Below, piece by piece: positions 16,146 to 25,230 of a stretch of DNA of 53,788 nucleotides. The DNA comes from VBDM01 sp041496705 (GTDB lineage Bacteria; Pseudomonadota; Gammaproteobacteria; Burkholderiales; SG8-39). Every line of letters begins with the position of its first letter. Position 1 is the first letter of the stretch. The notes under the pieces were generated by a model. The model ran no database searches. It was not told the DNA's origin and saw nothing but the letters and a program-made list of their open reading frames with translations. The DNA lies in NCBI GenBank assembly GCA_041496705.1, contig JBGQFD010000009.1, forward strand, positions 1-53,788. Reading direction: 5' to 3'. The translations under genes were made by a program, and so were the position numbers.

Positions 16146-16772
16146 TCAGGCAAGTTTCATGACCACCATGCCGAGCACGTTGGCGGCGGAATCGGCGCGG
16201 TCGGACATATTGGAGATGTGGCGGTAGACCTCACGGCGATAGAACAAACCGGGCAGCCGCTCCGGGTCGGTCGCCCGCGCGAACAGGTCCTTGATCGCGG
16301 CACGATACAGGCGTTCAACCTCGCTTTCCATATTGTGCACCTCGTGGGCGTGATCGCCGGCGACGCGCGGATTGTTTGCCAGCCGCTGTATGGCAAGTTC
16401 CAGCTGCTGCGCCTCCTGGCGCACCAGCTCCACCATTCGTTGGATGTACTTGTCCCTCTCGACCTTGAGGATGCTCATTTCCTCCATGGTCGTCAATGCG
16501 TAGGTCACCATGTCTTCATAGCAGTGCGACAGGTTGAAGATGTCCTCCCGGTCGAGTGGCGTGATGAAAGTCTTGTGAAGCTCGTCGATGAGAACGCGGC
16601 GCAATTCGGCCGCGTCGTTGGCGATCGCGCGCAGCCGCTCGACCGCCGCGTCGTCAACGTTTTCCAGCACACTCTCGAGGTAGCGGACGCCCTCAACGGT
16701 CTTGGCCGCTTGATTGACCAGCATCGACAAGAACTTGTTGCCTTCCTTCATGCCCGTGTTGAAGAGCCCCAT
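16146..16772 (-). CDS. DUF47/PhoU-like phosphate transport regulatory protein
   Basis: A 208-residue all-helical DUF47 protein (TIGR00153 type), distantly related to PhoU; such proteins usually pair with PiT phosphate transporters and adjust their activity. Seen: MGLFNTGMKEGNKFLSMLV at the start, the acidic EDMVTYALTTMEEMSIL stretch, and the C-terminal REVYRHISNMSDRADSAANVLG. ATG 16772 shares its A with the stop codon of the PiT gene, so the two are coupled. It is last in the ABC-PiT-DUF47 series. Confidence 0.9.
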   Translation of the reverse strand: MGLFNTGMKEGNKFLSMLVNQAAKTVEGVRYLESVLENVDDAAVERLRAIANDAAELRRVLIDELHKTFITPLDREDIFNLSHCYEDMVTYALTTMEEMSILKVERDKYIQRMVELVRQEAQQLELAIQRLANNPRVAGDHAHEVHNMESEVERLYRAAIKDLFARATDPERLPGLFYRREVYRHISNMSDRADSAANVLGMVVMKLA

Positions 16773-17776
16773 CACCAGCCTCCACGCCGCAGCGCGGCCT
16801 CGATACCCAGGTGGAGGGCCATGGCGAGGAGAGCGCTCGCCGGAACGGTGAGGACCCAGGCGCCAGCCAGCTCGCCGAGAACCGCCCAGCGCACCTGGGA
16901 CTTGCGTTCGGCCGCACCCGCACCGACGATGGCCATGCTCATCACTTGGGTCGAGCTCACCGGACCGCCGGCGAGCGATGCCGCCAAGATGATCGCTGCA
17001 GAGGACAGTTGCGCGGTGAAGCCGTGGATGGGCCGGATGCGATAAAAGCGCGAGCCCAGCGTACGGATAATGCGCCCGCCGCCTAGTGCCGTCCCAAGTG
17101 CCAGCGATGAGGCGCTCAGCACGATGGCCCACCAAGGGACGGTGAACACCGGCGTGAATCCCAGAATCAGGAGGCCGAGCGCGATTACGCCCACCGTCTT
17201 TTGCGCGTCGTTGGCGCCGTTGCCGAGCGCGAGCGCGGCTGCCGTGGCGATCTGGGCGCGCGAGAGCAGGATGTTGGCCCTGGGTGTCGCGTTGCGCAGC
17301 AGCCAACGGGTGGCCTGCATGACACTCAAAGCGACCACGAAGCCGAGCAGTGGAGAAATCAGGAGCGCCGCCGCGATCTTGACCACGCCATGGAACTGGA
17401 TCGCGTCCGGCCCGGATTCAATCCAGGCCGCGCCCAGGATGCCGCCTACCAGCGCGTGGGACGAGCTGACCGGAATGCCCAAGTACCAAGTGGCGAAGTT
17501 CCAAAGGCTGGCGCCGGCGAGCGCCGCCAAGGCCACTGCGACGGTGATCGCCCGTGGCTGGACGATTTCGGCGCCGATCGTGTGTGCGACCGCGACACCA
17601 AGCAGGAGCGGTCCGGCAAGGGCCGCCAGGGAGGCGAGGAGCAGAGCGCCACGCGCACTCATGGCATGCGACGCGATCATGGTGGCGACGACGTTCGCGC
17701 TGTCGTGGAAACCGTTCAGGAAGTCGTACAACATGGCCACGGCAATCAGGACGAGAAGCAGGGTAAGCGCCGACAT
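16772..17776 (-). CDS. PiT-family inorganic phosphate transporter
   Basis: Low-affinity phosphate (metal-phosphate) symporter of the inner membrane, 334 residues with about ten hydrophobic segments. Both inverted family signatures are present: DFLNGFHDSANVVATMI near residue 18 and LGNGANDAQKTVGVIALGL near 185; PVSSSHALVGG and GPVSSTQVMSMAIVG follow each. It starts 21 bp after the ABC permease stop and overlaps the DUF47 gene by one base. It could belong to the same transcript as the ABC genes, an unusual arrangement. Confidence 0.93.
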   Translation of the reverse strand: MSALTLLLVLIAVAMLYDFLNGFHDSANVVATMIASHAMSARGALLLASLAALAGPLLLGVAVAHTIGAEIVQPRAITVAVALAALAGASLWNFATWYLGIPVSSSHALVGGILGAAWIESGPDAIQFHGVVKIAAALLISPLLGFVVALSVMQATRWLLRNATPRANILLSRAQIATAAALALGNGANDAQKTVGVIALGLLILGFTPVFTVPWWAIVLSASSLALGTALGGGRIIRTLGSRFYRIRPIHGFTAQLSSAAIILAASLAGGPVSSTQVMSMAIVGAGAAERKSQVRWAVLGELAGAWVLTVPASALLAMALHLGIEAALRRGGW

Positions 17777-17797
17777 CGTTCGGGGCGGCAGCCCGCA

Positions 17798-19486
17798 TCA
17801 GCCGAACAAGCCGCCGACGCGAGTGCCGGCGATGCGATTGACTACGTACAAGCTGATGGCGCACACGGCGATCAGGATCACGCCCAGCGCCGCAGCCTGG
17901 CTCTGCGATCCGGCGATGTAGAAGCTGAAGATGCCGAAGGGAATCATCTCGTTGCCGCCGGTCGTCAGGAAAATGGTCGACGAGGCTTCCTGGATCGAGG
18001 TGATGAAAGAGAACAGCCCGCCGACGAAAATGCCTTTCCAGACCAAGGGCACCGTGATATCGCGGAAGGTGCGCAGTTTGGTCGCGCCGACGCTCTCGGC
18101 CGCTTCTTCCATCGACTTGTGAACGAGGAGCAGCGACGAGTAGCTGCCGCGCACGGTGTAGGGCAGGCGTCGTACTACGAGCACGAGCGGCAGGATGAAC
18201 CACATGCCGGTGAGCGGGATGTCGATGAACGGCAGCGGAAAATTGAATGCCCGGATGTAGGCGATGCCGACCGCGGTGCCGGGGATGGCGAGCATCAGCG
18301 TGGTGAGCGCGTCCATCGCTCCGCGCCCGGGCGCGTTGGTGCGCCCCATGATCCACGCCATCGGCACCCCGATCGCGAGGCACATGAACACGGCGATTCC
18401 GCAGAACACGAGCGAGTTGACTATGAATTTCGGCGTCTCGACGCTCACCTGATCGAAGAACTCGAGCGTGTAGTGGACCGGGAAAGGCGTGAGCGACCAT
18501 CCGCGCCCGACGGCGGCGAGCAGCACGCCCACCTGCGGGGCGAGCGACACGAAAAGGAGCAGCGTGAGAAAGCCGACCGCGACCCAGCGCTTGACGGGCC
18601 CGAGGCGCCGGCGCTCGACTTTCGAGTAGGCAAGCGAGCTGTAATCCTTGATCGCCACGTACTGGCGCGCGGCGAGCACGAAGAAGATGGCGAGCAGAAC
18701 GAGAAGCGCCGAGATCACTATCCCCATGCGGAAGATGCGCCGATCGACGAACTGCACGATGTTGAGGTAGGCCTGCGGGGCGAGCAGGTCCTGCACGCCG
18801 ACGACCAGCGGCGTGATGAAATCGGCGAAGGTCCAGATGAAAACGAGCAGCGCCCCGGAAATATACCCGGGGGTGGTGAGCGGCAGCGTCACGTCCCGGA
18901 ACCTGCGCCAGCCCTTCGCGCCCATGCCCTGCGCCGCCTCCTCGAGCGCCGGATCGACCTTGGCGAGCGCATCGAGGATGCTGAGCGTCATCATCGGGAA
19001 CAGGTGCACCGTCTCGACCAGCAGCACGCCGTGCACGCCGTACATGAAATTGATCGGGTGTTGCAGCCCGAACCAATCCATCAGCAGGATGTTCACCGTG
19101 CCGGCGCGGCCGAGGATGAAGACGAAGCCGAGCACGCCGACGAGCGGCGGCAGGATCATCGGCAGCATGGTGAGGTAGGAGAAGAGGTTCCGGTAGGGAA
19201 ACTCGTAGCGCAAGATCAAATACGCGACCGCGATCCCGACCACGGAGGTCGTGACCACCGCCGCCGCCCCGAGGGCGAGCGACTTCCAGAGGGACCGCAG
19301 GTAGAACGAGTCGGTGAAGAACTCGTAGAAGTTCACCAGGGTGAACTGGCCCGCCTCGTTGCTGAAGGCGTCGTAGAAAATCCGCGTGAGCGGATAGAAG
19401 ACGAAGACGATCAGGAACGCCCAGATGAGGGCAAAACCCGCGGCTGCGAGCGGAGACCTCGGCAGCTTGAGTATTCGCGCACTCAT
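17798..19486 (-). CDS. ABC transporter permease, fused double-domain (FbpB/AfuB type)
   Basis: Inner-membrane permease of 562 residues with two binding-protein-dependent permease domains in one chain, as in ferric-ion (FbpB), hexose-phosphate (AfuB) and related importers. EAA loops are visible in both halves: EEAAQGMGAKGWRRFRDVTLPLTTPG (about 210-235) and EEAAESVGATKLRTFRDITVPLVWKG (about 470-495). Twelve or so hydrophobic helices are apparent. ATG 19486 overlaps the ATPase stop by four bases (ATGA). Confidence 0.92.
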   Translation of the reverse strand: MSARILKLPRSPLAAAGFALIWAFLIVFVFYPLTRIFYDAFSNEAGQFTLVNFYEFFTDSFYLRSLWKSLALGAAAVVTTSVVGIAVAYLILRYEFPYRNLFSYLTMLPMILPPLVGVLGFVFILGRAGTVNILLMDWFGLQHPINFMYGVHGVLLVETVHLFPMMTLSILDALAKVDPALEEAAQGMGAKGWRRFRDVTLPLTTPGYISGALLVFIWTFADFITPLVVGVQDLLAPQAYLNIVQFVDRRIFRMGIVISALLVLLAIFFVLAARQYVAIKDYSSLAYSKVERRRLGPVKRWVAVGFLTLLLFVSLAPQVGVLLAAVGRGWSLTPFPVHYTLEFFDQVSVETPKFIVNSLVFCGIAVFMCLAIGVPMAWIMGRTNAPGRGAMDALTTLMLAIPGTAVGIAYIRAFNFPLPFIDIPLTGMWFILPLVLVVRRLPYTVRGSYSSLLLVHKSMEEAAESVGATKLRTFRDITVPLVWKGIFVGGLFSFITSIQEASSTIFLTTGGNEMIPFGIFSFYIAGSQSQAAALGVILIAVCAISLYVVNRIAGTRVGGLFG

Positions 19487-20550
19487 TGCGCCTGGATCGC
19501 CAGCGTGCCGTTCCACGCGAAGCCGAGCTCCACGGCGCTGCCCAGCGAGCGCTGCTCGTGGTGCCACGGGTCGCGGTCGTCCACCTTGAAAGTGACTCCC
19601 TGCCCCAGATCGACGTCGTAGCGCAGCGTGTTGCCGAGGTAGGCGGCGAAGCTGATGTTCCCGCGGGCGACATTGCGCTCGGCGCCCGCGCCGCCCACGG
19701 CGATGTTCTCGGGCCGCACGCAGATCACGCACTTGTCGCCGGCGCGAAGCTCCGCGTTCGGCAATGCCCGCAACTCGCCGAGCGCAGTATCGACCTTAAG
19801 GAAGCCCGCTTCGGTCGCGCCCACGGTGCCGTCGAGCAGGTTGTTGATGCCGATGAAATCCGCCACGAAGCGGTTTTGCGGCCGCTCGTAGAGCTCCTTC
19901 GGCGCGCCGATCTGGAACACCCGGCCCTGGTTGAACACCACGATCCGGTCCGAAAGCGTGAGCGCCTCTTCCTGGTCGTGGGTGACGTACACCGTGGTGA
20001 TACCGAGATCCCTCTGCAGCTTCCTGATCTCGGCGCGCACCTGGATGCGGATCTTGGCGTCGAGGTTGGAAAGCGGCTCGTCGAGGAGCAGGATCTTGGG
20101 GTTGAGCACCAACGCGCGCGCGAGCGCCACCCGCTGCTGCTGGCCGCCGGAGAGCTGGCCGGGATAGCGCTCGCCCAAGCCCGTGAGCCTGACCTTCTCC
20201 AGTACCGCCGCCACCCGCTGCGCGATGTCGGCGCGTCCTACCTCGCGCAGCTTCAGGCCGTAGGCGACGTTGTCGAACACCGTCATGTGCGGCCACAGCG
20301 CATAGTTCTGGAACACCATGCCGATGCCGCGCTCGTGCGGCGGCACCTCGTTTACGCGAGCGCCGTCGAAGCGGATCTCGCCCTCGTCCGGGGCGTAGAA
20401 GCCGGCGATCAGGCGAAGCAGCGTGGTCTTGCCGCAGCCCGAAGGACCGAGCAGGGTGAACAGCTCCCCCTCCCCGATCGAGAAGCTCGAGCGCCCGACG
20501 ACCTCGTTTTTTCCGAACCGCTTGGTGATATCGTGGACGCTGATCTGCAT
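19483..20550 (-). CDS. ABC transporter ATP-binding protein (Fbp/Pot type)
   Basis: ATPase subunit of 355 residues that powers the fused permease. Walker A GPSGCGKTTLLR (about 35-46), Q-loop VFQNYALWP, signature LSGGQQQRVALARAL, Walker B ILLLDEPLSNLD and the H-loop VYVTHDQEEAL are all intact. A C-terminal TOBE domain follows (VRPENIAVGG to the end). The ATG is four bases downstream of the binding-protein stop, and the end overlaps the permease start. Confidence 0.95.
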   Translation of the reverse strand: MQISVHDITKRFGKNEVVGRSSFSIGEGELFTLLGPSGCGKTTLLRLIAGFYAPDEGEIRFDGARVNEVPPHERGIGMVFQNYALWPHMTVFDNVAYGLKLREVGRADIAQRVAAVLEKVRLTGLGERYPGQLSGGQQQRVALARALVLNPKILLLDEPLSNLDAKIRIQVRAEIRKLQRDLGITTVYVTHDQEEALTLSDRIVVFNQGRVFQIGAPKELYERPQNRFVADFIGINNLLDGTVGATEAGFLKVDTALGELRALPNAELRAGDKCVICVRPENIAVGGAGAERNVARGNISFAAYLGNTLRYDVDLGQGVTFKVDDRDPWHHEQRSLGSAVELGFAWNGTLAIQAQ

Positions 20551-20554
20551 CAGC

Positions 20555-21679
20555 TCAGTATTTCCTCTTCAGCTCTTCGATCGCCGATTCGATGTCCTTG
20601 CGGAACTGGCTGTTCACCGCCTCGTAGCGCTTCTGCGCCGTGTCGTCGTCGTAGATGTTGGTGACGTCCACGTCGAAGTAGGAGCGAAGCCCTCCGGTGA
20701 ACTCGACCGCCATCTCGGCGGTGGAACCGGGCGCGCCCTGGACGCGGTACTTGGGCGTGATCGGGAACACACCGCGCTCCATCGCGACCTTTTGCCCGCG
20801 CTCGGTCAGCATGAACTCGATGAAGGCGCGCGCGGCGCGCGGATGCGGAGCGCCGGCGATGACGGCGATCGGCTCGGGCGTGATCCAGGCGGTCTTCGGA
20901 GCGACGAACTTCAGGTCGAACCCCGCGAGGCGGTCCTCGAAGGCCATGTAGCTCGGCACGGCGAAACCGGCGGCGAATTCGCCTTTGGCAACCACGGACG
21001 GCACGTCGCGACTGCGGGCGGTAAAGATGCCGGTGTTCGCGCCGAGGCGCTTCAGCCACTCCCAGCCCTTGGTGTCGCCTTCGCGCTGCAGGATTACCTC
21101 GTAGGTCGCGTGGCTGCTGGAAGAGCGCGTCGGCGCGCACTGCGCGATGTTGCCTTTCAGCTTGGGGTCGAGCAGATCGTCCCAGTCCTTGGGCGGCTGC
21201 ACGCCGAGGCGCGCGAGCACTTTCGGGTGATAGACGATGCCGTAGGGCTCGAGCACCGTGCCGGTCCAGAAGCCCTTCGGATCTTTCAGGTAGATGGGCT
21301 TGGGCTTGCCGAGGGTGGCGGGGATCGCGTCCATCACCGCCTTGGGCAGGTCGAGCCTAGAGAGCAGTTTCTGCTCCGCGAGCTTGTCGAACAGCGCGCT
21401 CTCGCCGCCCCAGAAGATGTCGGCCTGCGGCCGGCCTTTCCATTCCACGATCTGCCCGTAAGCGACCGGCGTGCCGGCCGCGAGCGCGCTCGTCTTGACC
21501 GTGACGTTCCACTTTTCCTTCGCGTACTTCGCGAACTCGGCGAGCGACGGGTCGGTCAGCGTTTTCGCGACCGGCGTGATCAGAATCAGTTCGTTCTCGA
21601 TTTGCTGCGCGGCGACCGGGCTCGCGGCAACCAGCAACCCTGCGAGCGTCGTCGCAGCCAACTGCAGATTTCGCGTCAT
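20555..21679 (-). CDS. periplasmic solute-binding protein of an iron/phosphosugar-type ABC importer
   Basis: Exported family 1 receptor of 374 residues with signal peptide (about 1-24, ending AASPVAAQ). ADIFWGGESALFDKL and TVLEPYGIVYHPKVL match the FbpA/AfuA/PotD-like class. The double tyrosine used by FbpA for Fe(III) is not obvious: the corresponding segment reads FAVPSYMAFEDRL. Iron is therefore not certain; a phosphorylated or carboxylated ligand is possible given the PiT/DUF47 neighbours. ATG 21679 has GGAG seven bases upstream. Box 5 is centred 72 bp ahead. Confidence 0.88.
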   Translation of the reverse strand: MTRNLQLAATTLAGLLVAASPVAAQQIENELILITPVAKTLTDPSLAEFAKYAKEKWNVTVKTSALAAGTPVAYGQIVEWKGRPQADIFWGGESALFDKLAEQKLLSRLDLPKAVMDAIPATLGKPKPIYLKDPKGFWTGTVLEPYGIVYHPKVLARLGVQPPKDWDDLLDPKLKGNIAQCAPTRSSSSHATYEVILQREGDTKGWEWLKRLGANTGIFTARSRDVPSVVAKGEFAAGFAVPSYMAFEDRLAGFDLKFVAPKTAWITPEPIAVIAGAPHPRAARAFIEFMLTERGQKVAMERGVFPITPKYRVQGAPGSTAEMAVEFTGGLRSYFDVDVTNIYDDDTAQKRYEAVNSQFRKDIESAIEELKRKY

Positions 21680-21744
21680 GGCATTTCTCCTTTGGGGGAA
21701 AGGAACCGACGCCACCAATGCTGGGGGCGAGCGTAGGGCGTGAT

Positions 21745-21758
21745 TTGATTTAGGTCAA
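21745..21758 (-). promoter_or_regulatory. FNR/DNR-type box 5 upstream of the ABC-PiT operon
   Basis: TTGATTTAGGTCAA at 21745-21758 has the TTGAY-N4-RTCAA form, here with TTGAT as in the E. coli FNR consensus. It lies between the divergent binding-protein gene (start 72 bp from centre) and gpsA (start 40 bp from centre). The -10 at the matching spacing on the minus strand is poor. For gpsA the geometry would put the transcription start at the ATG, so the ABC operon is the likelier target. Confidence 0.55.
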
Positions 21759-21791
21759 TAGGACGCGGGATAACCCGGGCAGGATGCGCCC

Positions 21792-22793
21792 ATGGCGCGC
21801 GTGGGGATCATCGGAGGCGGGGCATTCGGCACCGCCATGGCATGCGTGATCCGCAGCTCGGGTCACGCAACCGTTGTCTGGGCACGCGAGCCCGAGGTCG
21901 TCGGGTGGATCAACGCGGAAGGAGTCAATCCGCTGTTCCTCAGCGGCGTGCGGCTCGCCACGGGGATCGTCGCGACGGACGACCTCGCGTCGGCGGCGGA
22001 CGGCGCCGATTTCCTGCTGCTCGCGCCGCCCGCGCAGCACATGCGCGCCGTCACGACCCGGCTTCGGGCGGCGCTCGAGCCGGGCACTCCGGTGGTGACC
22101 TGCTCCAAGGGCATCGAGCGCGGCAGTTGCGCGCTGATGCCCGAGGTGCTGGCCGAGACGCTGCCCGAAGCGAAGATCGCGGTCTTGTCGGGTCCGTCCT
22201 TCGCTCGCGAGGTTGCGCTCGGGCTTCCCTGCGGTGTGACGCTTGCCTGCGCCGACGCGGCGCTCGGTGAAACATTGGCCGGCGCGATCGGCACCCCACG
22301 TTTTCGCACCTATCTTTCGGACGACGTGACCGGCGCCGCAATCGGTGGCGTGATGAAGAACGTTCTCGCGATCGCCGCCGGAGTCATTCAAGGAAAGAGG
22401 CTCGGCGAGAATGCCCGTGCGACGCTCATCACGCGGGGCCTCGCCGAGACGATGCGGCTGGGCGCCGCCAAGGGCGCGAGGATGGAGACCTTCATGGGCC
22501 TTTGCGGCGTCGGCGATCTCGTGCTCACTTGCAACAGCCTGCAGTCGCGCAACACTTCGCTGGGTGTCGCGCTCGGCGAGGGCAAGACGCTGCATGAGGT
22601 CCTCGCCGCGCGCAAGGAAGTCACCGAAGGCGCTTTCTCGGCGGAGGCCGTCGCGGCGCTGGCCGGGCGCCTCGGCGTGGACATGCCGATCGTCGAGGCG
22701 GTGGACCAGGTGCTCAACCGCGAGGCGGACCTCGATGCCACGATCGCGCGCCTGCTCGCCCACCCCTACCATTTCGATCGCGCCGCTGGTTGA
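21792..22793 (+). CDS. gpsA: glycerol-3-phosphate dehydrogenase [NAD(P)+]
   Basis: Reduces dihydroxyacetone phosphate to sn-glycerol-3-phosphate for phospholipid synthesis; cytoplasmic. It has 333 residues with the Rossmann motif GIIGGGAFGTAMA at the start, SKGIERG, GPSFAREVALGLP, the catalytic Lys in GGVMKNVLAIAAG and the substrate loop CNSLQSRNTSLG. The protein begins at ATG 21792. glpK follows after 50 bp on the same strand, making a glycerol-3-phosphate pair without glpF. Confidence 0.97.
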   Translation: MARVGIIGGGAFGTAMACVIRSSGHATVVWAREPEVVGWINAEGVNPLFLSGVRLATGIVATDDLASAADGADFLLLAPPAQHMRAVTTRLRAALEPGTPVVTCSKGIERGSCALMPEVLAETLPEAKIAVLSGPSFAREVALGLPCGVTLACADAALGETLAGAIGTPRFRTYLSDDVTGAAIGGVMKNVLAIAAGVIQGKRLGENARATLITRGLAETMRLGAAKGARMETFMGLCGVGDLVLTCNSLQSRNTSLGVALGEGKTLHEVLAARKEVTEGAFSAEAVAALAGRLGVDMPIVEAVDQVLNREADLDATIARLLAHPYHFDRAAG

Positions 22794-22843
22794 CAGGGTC
22801 TGCGCTTGCGGGTCCGGACACCACCACCCTGCTAGAATTTTCC

Positions 22844-24331
22844 ATGCGCTACGTCCTCGCTCTCGACCAGGGAACCACCAGCTCGCGCGCGATCGTCTTC
22901 GACGAGCGCGGCGCACCAGTCTCGGTCGCGCAGCGAGAGTTCCGGCAGATCTTCCCCCAGCCCGGCTGGGTCGAGCACGATCCCGAGGAGATTTTCCGCT
23001 CGCAGCTCGCCTGCGCCCGCTCGGCGCTCAAGAAAGCGCGCCTGGCCCCCTCGCGCCTTTCCGCGATCGGCATCACCAACCAGCGCGAGACCGTGGTCGT
23101 CTGGGACCGGCTCACGGGGAAGCCCGCGCACCGCGCCATCGTCTGGCAGGACCGGCGCACCGCCGACCGCTGCGAGGTGCTGACGAAGGAAGGCCTCGCC
23201 GAACCCATCCGCGCGAAGACGGGGCTCGTGATCGATCCGTATTTCTCCGCGACCAAGCTCGAATGGCTGCTCGCGAACGTCCCGGGCCTGAAAGAGCGCG
23301 CGGAAAAAGGCGACATGCTCTTCGGCACTATCGACACCTGGCTCGCCTGGAAGCTCAGCTCGGGCAAGCTCCATCTCACCGATTCCTCGAACGCCTCGCG
23401 CACCCAGCTCTATGACATCCACCGCGGCGCCTGGGACGAGGGGCTGCTCGAGATCTTCGGCGTGCCGCGCGCCATGCTTCCCGAGGTCCTGCCCTCCTCG
23501 CACATCTACGGTTCGGTCGCGAAGGCGATGCTCGGCGCGGAAGTGCCCCTTGCGGGGATCGCCGGCGACCAGCAGGCGGCGCTTTTCGGCCAGGGCTGCC
23601 ACGAGGCGGGGATGGCGAAGAACACCTACGGCACGGGATGCTTTCTCCTTCTCAACACGGGGAGCGAGGCGATCGCGTCGAAAAGCGGACTCATCACCAC
23701 TTGCGCGGCGGAAGCCCCAATCAGGCAATTCGCGCTCGAGGGGAGCGTCTTCATCGGCGGAGCGGTGGTGCAGTGGCTGCGCGACGGCCTGCGCATCATC
23801 CGCAAATCGGTGGAGGTGGAACAACTCGCGGCAAGCGTGCGCGACTCGGGCGGCGTTGTCTTCGTTCCGGGCTTCGCGGGCTTGGGCGCCCCCCACTGGG
23901 ACCCCTATGCGCGCGGCACCATCGTCGGCTTGACGCGCGGCTCGAACGCCGGCCACATCGCCCGCGCGGCGCTGGAATCGATCGCCTTCCAGTCGGCGGA
24001 GCTGCTGCACGCGATGGAACAGGACTCCGGGCGCTCGTCGAAGGAACTGCGCGTAGACGGCGGCGCCGCAGCGAACGATTTGCTTTTGCAGTTCCAGGCG
24101 GACCTGCTCGGCGTACCGGTCGTGCGCCCGCGGGTACTCGAGACCACCGCGCTCGGCGCGGCTTACCTTGCCGGTTTAGCTACCGGCGTGTGGACCAGTC
24201 GCGAGCAAATCGCGAAACAATGGAAAGTCGCGAAACGCTTCGAGCCGAAAATGAAGCGCGAGGAAGCGGAGCGGCGGATGGAAGAGTGGAAGCGCGCGCT
24301 CGAGCGGGCGAGGGGTTGGGGGAAGGGCTAG
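22844..24331 (+). CDS. glpK: glycerol kinase
   Basis: Phosphorylates glycerol to glycerol-3-phosphate; FGGY-family kinase of 495 residues. Seen: ALDQGTTSSRAIVFD at the ATP site, TNQRETVVVWD (glycerol-contacting Arg-Glu), GDQQAALFGQGC, GTGCFLLLNTG and VDGGAAANDLLLQFQADLL. ATG 22844 fits the family start. There is no Shine-Dalgarno; instead TAGAAT lies five bases before the ATG, suggesting a leaderless transcript or read-through from gpsA. The stop shares CTAG with the stop of the convergent outer-membrane gene. Confidence 0.97.
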   Translation: MRYVLALDQGTTSSRAIVFDERGAPVSVAQREFRQIFPQPGWVEHDPEEIFRSQLACARSALKKARLAPSRLSAIGITNQRETVVVWDRLTGKPAHRAIVWQDRRTADRCEVLTKEGLAEPIRAKTGLVIDPYFSATKLEWLLANVPGLKERAEKGDMLFGTIDTWLAWKLSSGKLHLTDSSNASRTQLYDIHRGAWDEGLLEIFGVPRAMLPEVLPSSHIYGSVAKAMLGAEVPLAGIAGDQQAALFGQGCHEAGMAKNTYGTGCFLLLNTGSEAIASKSGLITTCAAEAPIRQFALEGSVFIGGAVVQWLRDGLRIIRKSVEVEQLAASVRDSGGVVFVPGFAGLGAPHWDPYARGTIVGLTRGSNAGHIARAALESIAFQSAELLHAMEQDSGRSSKELRVDGGAAANDLLLQFQADLLGVPVVRPRVLETTALGAAYLAGLATGVWTSREQIAKQWKVAKRFEPKMKREEAERRMEEWKRALERARGWGKG

Positions 24332-25104
24332 AACTGGTAGGAAACCCTGGCTCCCAGGGCCTTGGTGTTCTCCGTGACCTTGTAGTTCGGAGCGCTAGCT
24401 GGTGTCGCCGGGTCGAAGGTGTAGGCGTAGTTCTGGATCTTGAGGTCCGCGGTGACCGCCCAGGCCGGGGTGATTCTATACGTGTAGCCTGCGCCAAAGC
24501 TGAAGCCCACCGTGGACTTGGCTGTGGCGGAAAAGCCCGTGTCGTCCGTCCATTTGCCGTTCATCAAGGCGAGCGCGCCGCTGACGCTGATCGAGCCGCC
24601 CAACGCGGGCATTCCCCAGGCTGCTCCTGCGAACACGCCGTTGCTCGTGAACACGTCCTCGGAAAAGCCCACGAGCGCAACCGGGGCCTTGAGCTTCGAC
24701 TTACCGCCGGTCAGGCCGCCGAAGCCCGTGATGGTGTTTCCGCCGGAAAGAACATGGACATAGCCTCCGGTCACCGCATAGCTGGAGCGCGAAAAATCCT
24801 GATCCTGCGAAGGGAGGTCTTTCCACAGATCGTGGGTTGCGCTGAGACTGGTCTGGTACGACGCGTCGACAAAGAATCTCTGCGGCGATACCCAGGTGAA
24901 GCCGATGGTCGGCGCCAGATAGTCGGACTTGGCGGTCTTATTCGCGTAGCCTGGAAAAGCGTTGCTGTCGAACTTGATGCTGTAGTTCGTCAGTGCGAGG
25001 CCGGCGTACGGGCGGAACGTTTGCTGCGCCTGCGCCGCCGGCGAAACGAACCCTGCAGCAACGACCGGGAGCAGCATCCACGACTTGAATGTTTGCGATC
25101 TCAT
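24328..25104 (-). CDS. small outer-membrane beta-barrel protein
   Basis: A 258-residue exported protein with signal peptide (MRSQTFKSWMLLPVVAAGFV, cleavage after about residue 26, AQAQ). It then has alternating hydrophobic/polar strands rich in Gly, Tyr and Thr, ending SYQF; a terminal Phe is the BAM-recognition hallmark. Repeated aromatic strand ends suggest about 8-10 strands. No specific family can be named. ATG 25104 was chosen over an upstream ATG because it starts the signal peptide. It follows tldD by 126 bp on the same strand. Confidence 0.75.
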   Translation of the reverse strand: MRSQTFKSWMLLPVVAAGFVSPAAQAQQTFRPYAGLALTNYSIKFDSNAFPGYANKTAKSDYLAPTIGFTWVSPQRFFVDASYQTSLSATHDLWKDLPSQDQDFSRSSYAVTGGYVHVLSGGNTITGFGGLTGGKSKLKAPVALVGFSEDVFTSNGVFAGAAWGMPALGGSISVSGALALMNGKWTDDTGFSATAKSTVGFSFGAGYTYRITPAWAVTADLKIQNYAYTFDPATPASAPNYKVTENTKALGARVSYQF

Positions 25105-25230
25105 GGCGAGAAGTCCCTCTTGTTGGTTGCCGCCGACGGAATCGTGAATGCCACGAGACATTCCCATCCCAATGAGCGATGCGGGGAATGTTACTCGTAT
25201 GCTTCCCGCGCGGTCAAACGGCTCCCGCCG

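Noticed and set aside
17838..17851. TTGACTACGTACAA resembling a sixth box
   Set aside because: Lies inside the ABC permease coding sequence and the right half does not match GTCAA/ATCAA.
22789..22794. TTGACA as a -35 for glpK
   Set aside because: The only good -10 (TAGAAT at 22833) is 38 bp away, far from 17.
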